Assembly (NCBI GenBank): GCA_903882875.1
Contig: CAIRYQ010000019.1
Coordinates: 1-34,396, forward strand
Reading direction: 5' to 3'
DNA from: an uncultured Spartobacteria bacterium
GTDB lineage: Bacteria > Verrucomicrobiota > Verrucomicrobiia > Chthoniobacterales > Chthoniobacteraceae
DNA: 34,396 bases
Within the stretch, counting starts at the first letter, position 1; every line of letters starts with the position of its first letter. The notes below the pieces were generated by a model. That model searched no databases. It was given only the letters and a program-made list of their open reading frames with translations, and was not told the origin of the DNA. A program made the position numbers and the translations under genes. Shown here piece after piece: positions 31,707-34,396 of this stretch.

Positions 31707-32732
31707 ATGAGCAAGAACCTGCATGTGGCCATCGTCGGAGCAACCGGAGCCGTGGGCATCGAAATGATGCGCACGCTCGAAAAGCGGAAGTTCCCCTTGG
31801 GCAAACTCACGCTGCTCGCCTCCGCGCGCTCGGCGGGCAAGTCGCTGCCGTTCCTCGGTAACGAGGTGAAAGTGCAGGAACTCACCGAGCATTCGTTCGA
31901 GGGAGTTGATGTCGCGCTCTTCAGCGCAGGCGGACCCATTTCAAAAAAGTTCGCGCCTTTCGCGACGCAGGCCGGCGCGGTGGTGGTGGACAATTCCAGC
32001 GCATTCCGCATGGACGCCGACGTGCCGCTCGTCGTGCCCGAGGTGAATGGCGCGGACGTGAAAGGCAATCGCGGCATCATCGCGAACCCTAATTGCACGA
32101 CGGCAATCACACTCATGGCGCTGTGGCCGCTGCATCAGGCATTCGGCGTCACGCGCGTCTTCGCATCGAGCTACCAGGCCGTGAGCGGCACCGGCGCGCA
32201 GGCGATCGAGGAGTTGGAGAAGCAGACGCGCGAGTGGGCGAAGTCTCAGCGCAAGTGGGACGACGTGCGCCTCGCGAGCGAGCATGTGAGCGTCTATCCG
32301 CACCAGATCGCCTTCAACGCGCTGCCGCACGTGGACTCGTTCCTCGATAGCGGCTACACGAAGGAGGAGATGAAGATGGAAAACGAGGGACGCAAAATCA
32401 TGCACCACCCGAATTTCCGCGCGAGCGTCACCTGCGTGCGCGTGCCGGTGTTCCGCGCGCACAGCGTCGCGGTGAGCGCGGAGTTTGAAAGGCCCGTCAG
32501 CGTGGAGGCCGCGCGCGAAGTGCTCGGCAATTCGCCGGGCCTCGACCTCGTGGACGATCCCACTTTGAAAAAGTACCCGCTCGCGCTCGACGTGGCCGGC
32601 AGGGACAACTGCGCGGTCGGCCGCATCCGCAAGGACTGCGCGTTCGACAACGGCCTCGCATTCTGGGTCGCCGGCGATCAGCTCCTCAAGGGCGCGGCGC
32701 TGAACGCCGTGCAGATCGCCGAGCTGTTGTAG
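31707..32732 (+). CDS. asd: aspartate-semialdehyde dehydrogenase
   Basis: 341 residues, normal for the family. The NADP-binding loop is GATGAVG at 11-17. The catalytic Cys is C130 in NPNCTT. Further landmarks are SSYQAVSGTG, HQIAFNALPHVD and CVRVPVFRAHS with the conserved Arg and His. It reduces aspartyl phosphate to aspartate semialdehyde, the branch point to lysine/diaminopimelate, threonine and methionine. ATG 31707 puts the dinucleotide fold at the start; the frame is open further upstream, but that part is not conserved-looking. Confidence 0.97.
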   Translation: MSKNLHVAIVGATGAVGIEMMRTLEKRKFPLGKLTLLASARSAGKSLPFLGNEVKVQELTEHSFEGVDVALFSAGGPISKKFAPFATQAGAVVVDNSSAFRMDADVPLVVPEVNGADVKGNRGIIANPNCTTAITLMALWPLHQAFGVTRVFASSYQAVSGTGAQAIEELEKQTREWAKSQRKWDDVRLASEHVSVYPHQIAFNALPHVDSFLDSGYTKEEMKMENEGRKIMHHPNFRASVTCVRVPVFRAHSVAVSAEFERPVSVEAAREVLGNSPGLDLVDDPTLKKYPLALDVAGRDNCAVGRIRKDCAFDNGLAFWVAGDQLLKGAALNAVQIAELL

Positions 32733-32766
32733 GGCGCAACCGGAAGCGCGCCGCGGACGGTTCCGT

Positions 32767-32835
32767 TGCTTCAAGGCTTTGTTCTGCTGGTGCGTCTTCC
32801 CCGGGGCGCTGCCGTGGGGAAGAGGCTTGAAGGCA
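32767..32835. repeat. 69-bp inverted repeat downstream of asd
   Basis: The outer arms tgcttcaaggc and gcttgaaggca are partly paired. The inner perfect 8-bp arms are tcttcccc (32795-32802) and ggggaaga (32816-32823). It could act as a transcript end for asd, but no U-run follows. Confidence 0.5.
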
Positions 32836-32864
32836 GGTCCGTTCCCGTGTTCATGCGTCCCGCC

Positions 32865-34061
32865 ATGAATCCGTTCCGCTCCCTCCTCGTTGTCTGCTTC
32901 TTTCTGGGTCATCACCTCGCTGCGGCGGAGCCGGCGTGGGATTTGGCCCGGCTTGGGAAAGTGCCGCAGACTTATCCGTCGGATGGGATCAAGTCCGACG
33001 ACCCGCAGATCCAGCCGCTGTTCTTTGAAGGCCTGCCGTATCACGGGAAGCCCACGCGCGTGTTCGCCTGGATGGGGATTCCGAAGGCGGTGGACGGGGC
33101 CAAGGTCCCCGCCATGGTCCTGGTGCATGGCGGCGGCGGCACCGCGTTCAAGACCTGGGTGAAACTCTGGAACGACCGCGGCTACGCGGCCATCTCGATG
33201 GACACGTGCGGCGCTTTGCCGGAGCCGAACACCAAGCCGCGCCCGCGTCACGACTTCGGCGGGCCTCCGGGCTGGGGCGGCTTTGACCAGATTGACCAGG
33301 CACCGGAGGACCAGTGGACCTACCACGCCGTGGCGGACGCGGTGCTGGCCCACTCGTTGCTCCGCGCGCAGCCGGGGGTGGATGCAGACCGCATCGGTGT
33401 CACCGGCATCTCGTGGGGCGGCTATCTGACCAGCATCATCGCCGGCGTGGACGACCGGCTGAAGCTCGCCGTGCCTGTGTATGGCTGCGGCTTCTATGAG
33501 GAGACCCTTTTCGGTGCCAATGTGCAGAAGGCCGGCGCGGACAAGGGCGCACGCTGGATGCAGTGGTGGGATCCCTCCCATTATCTGCCGCGGGCGAAGA
33601 TGCCCACGCTCTGGGTCACGGGCAGCAACGACTTCGCCTACTGGTTCCCGGCCTTGCAGAAATCCTACCGGCAGATCCCGGCGGATCACCGCACCCTCGC
33701 CATCCGCCTGCGAATGCCGCACGGCCACGGCCCGGCCGGGGAGGCCCCGAAAGAGATCGCCGTCTTCGCAGACAGCATCCTGCGCCACGGCGATCCCTTG
33801 CCCCGCATCGAATCCCAGACCGTGCGGGACGGCACCGTGACCGTGGCCTTCACCAGCAAGCACCCCGTGGTCAAAGCGGAGCTGAACGTCACCGCCGACT
33901 CCGGGAGCTGGCCGAAGCGCCAGTGGAACGCCCTCCCCGCAACGATCACCGGCGGCACCGTCACCGCCACCATCCCGCCCAAAACGACCGTCTTCTACGT
34001 GAACCTCTTCGACGACCGCGACTGCGTCGTCAGCACAGAGCACGTGGAGATCGCGCCGTAG
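32865..34061 (+). CDS. secreted alpha/beta-hydrolase (acetylxylan-esterase/dienelactone-hydrolase-like)
   Basis: 398 residues. A signal peptide ends near residue 21 (MNPFRSLLVVCFFLGHHLAA). The oxyanion-type motif is HGGGG at 88-92. The nucleophile elbow is GISWGGY with S183. A candidate Asp is D256 in TGSNDF, and a candidate His is H286 or H288 in MPHGHG. A C-terminal beta-rich region (about 300-398) is added after the hydrolase fold. Related proteins are annotated as acetylxylan esterases or S9-like hydrolases acting on plant polysaccharide side groups; the substrate here is not known. ATG 32853 (MRPAMNPF) is an alternative start. Confidence 0.88.
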   Translation: MNPFRSLLVVCFFLGHHLAAAEPAWDLARLGKVPQTYPSDGIKSDDPQIQPLFFEGLPYHGKPTRVFAWMGIPKAVDGAKVPAMVLVHGGGGTAFKTWVKLWNDRGYAAISMDTCGALPEPNTKPRPRHDFGGPPGWGGFDQIDQAPEDQWTYHAVADAVLAHSLLRAQPGVDADRIGVTGISWGGYLTSIIAGVDDRLKLAVPVYGCGFYEETLFGANVQKAGADKGARWMQWWDPSHYLPRAKMPTLWVTGSNDFAYWFPALQKSYRQIPADHRTLAIRLRMPHGHGPAGEAPKEIAVFADSILRHGDPLPRIESQTVRDGTVTVAFTSKHPVVKAELNVTADSGSWPKRQWNALPATITGGTVTATIPPKTTVFYVNLFDDRDCVVSTEHVEIAP

Positions 34062-34170
34062 CGGGAACCAACGCCCTGCGCGCCCTCTCGGGCGCCATTC
34101 ACGAATCCTCCGGGGCCGACTTTGCCAGGGCATTTTCAGTTCAAGTGCAGCCGCAGTGGTTCGTGGAACG

Positions 34171-34259
34171 GTGGAACGCGCCGCTCCGCGCGCGTTTCGG
34201 GGGGATTGCGAGGCCTGCTTGCAGTCGAAGGAAGCGCGCGCGGAGCGATGCGCTCCACC
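34171..34259 (-). repeat. palindromic repeat element, copy 3
   Basis: The left arm ggtggaacgcgccgctccgc pairs with the right arm ending cggagcgatgcgctccacc. It is the same length (89 bp) as copy 2 but in reverse orientation, and in the same orientation as copy 1. It lies about 110 bp after the hydrolase stop; no gene is visible in 34062-34396. Confidence 0.9.
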
Positions 34260-34280
34260 CTGCCGCCTTCCCGGTGCCAG

Positions 34281-34396
34281 CCGAGAATCTCGGCTGAGGA
34301 CGGGGAGACTCGGGAACGCTGGCCGAGAATCTCGGCTGAGGATGGGGAGACTCGGGAACGCTGGCCGAGAATCTCGGCTGAGGACGGGGAGACTCG
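34281..34396. repeat. 42-bp tandem array, at least 2.8 units, runs off the window
   Basis: Units start at 34281, 34323 and 34365, almost identical (one c/t difference seen). Each unit carries the perfect 15-bp palindrome gccgagaatctcggc. On the minus strand a frame would read 14-residue repeats (S.SAEILGQRSRVSP). The array continues beyond the window. Confidence 0.95.

Noticed and set aside
1-34396. tRNA, rRNA or riboswitch genes
   Set aside because: I found no cloverleaf with conserved TTCRANNC-type arms, rRNA segments or known riboswitch cores by eye; a covariance-model scan would be decisive.

Overview
The window is GC-rich and gene-dense and looks like a chromosomal segment of a Verrucomicrobia-type bacterium (PVC group). 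The reasons are the gene styles: a planctomycete-type cytochrome c/WD40 protein, a secreted sulfatase with a CTPCR active-site motif, a secreted NHL-repeat protein, a tiny AURKAIP1/COX24-type basic protein, and many dispersed palindromic and minisatellite repeats. Most genes have no clear Shine-Dalgarno sequence; mreC is an exception. The taxonomic call is inference, because no rRNA gene is present.

Layout. 1-7,015: the 3' end of a concanavalin-like/DUF1080-like protein, a 21-bp minisatellite, a cupin, a secreted NHL-repeat protein, a large multipass membrane protein (GT-C-like), a secreted TPR protein and a 34-residue basic protein. 7,107-10,874: a 1,255-residue cytochrome c/WD40 protein that carries an in-frame palindromic repeat. 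10,875-13,303: a repeat-rich accessory stretch with a 219-bp compound palindrome, a 5'-truncated TIR gene, a frameshifted gene of lower GC and a second 21-bp-based array with a 106-bp higher-order period. 13,304-17,305: sulfatase and purL. 17,319-19,778: a decaying accessory stretch with a gene interrupted by an amber codon and a Phd/PIN toxin-antitoxin pair whose toxin also has an in-frame TAG, the pair lying between two 211-bp direct repeats. 19,779-22,629: a small hypothetical, a lysozyme-like exported protein, YaeQ and an exported coiled-coil protein with an OB-like C-terminus.

22,735-29,248 (minus strand) is the cell-shape operon, transcribed mreB-mreC-mreD-mrdA-rng: the MreB filament, its membrane partners MreC and MreD, the elongation transpeptidase PBP2, and RNase G. 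rodA is not present. 29,646-31,181 is a sorAB-like pair (Tat-exported molybdenum sulfite dehydrogenase plus a small c-type cytochrome). Then follow a small membrane protein, asd, and a secreted alpha/beta-hydrolase. The window ends in a third palindromic-repeat copy and a 42-bp tandem array that runs off the edge.

The most unusual content is repetitive rather than enzymatic. A family of about 90-bp palindromes occurs three times, once inside an open reading frame. Three unrelated tandem arrays all have periods based on 21 bp. Several accessory genes are broken by a single lesion.
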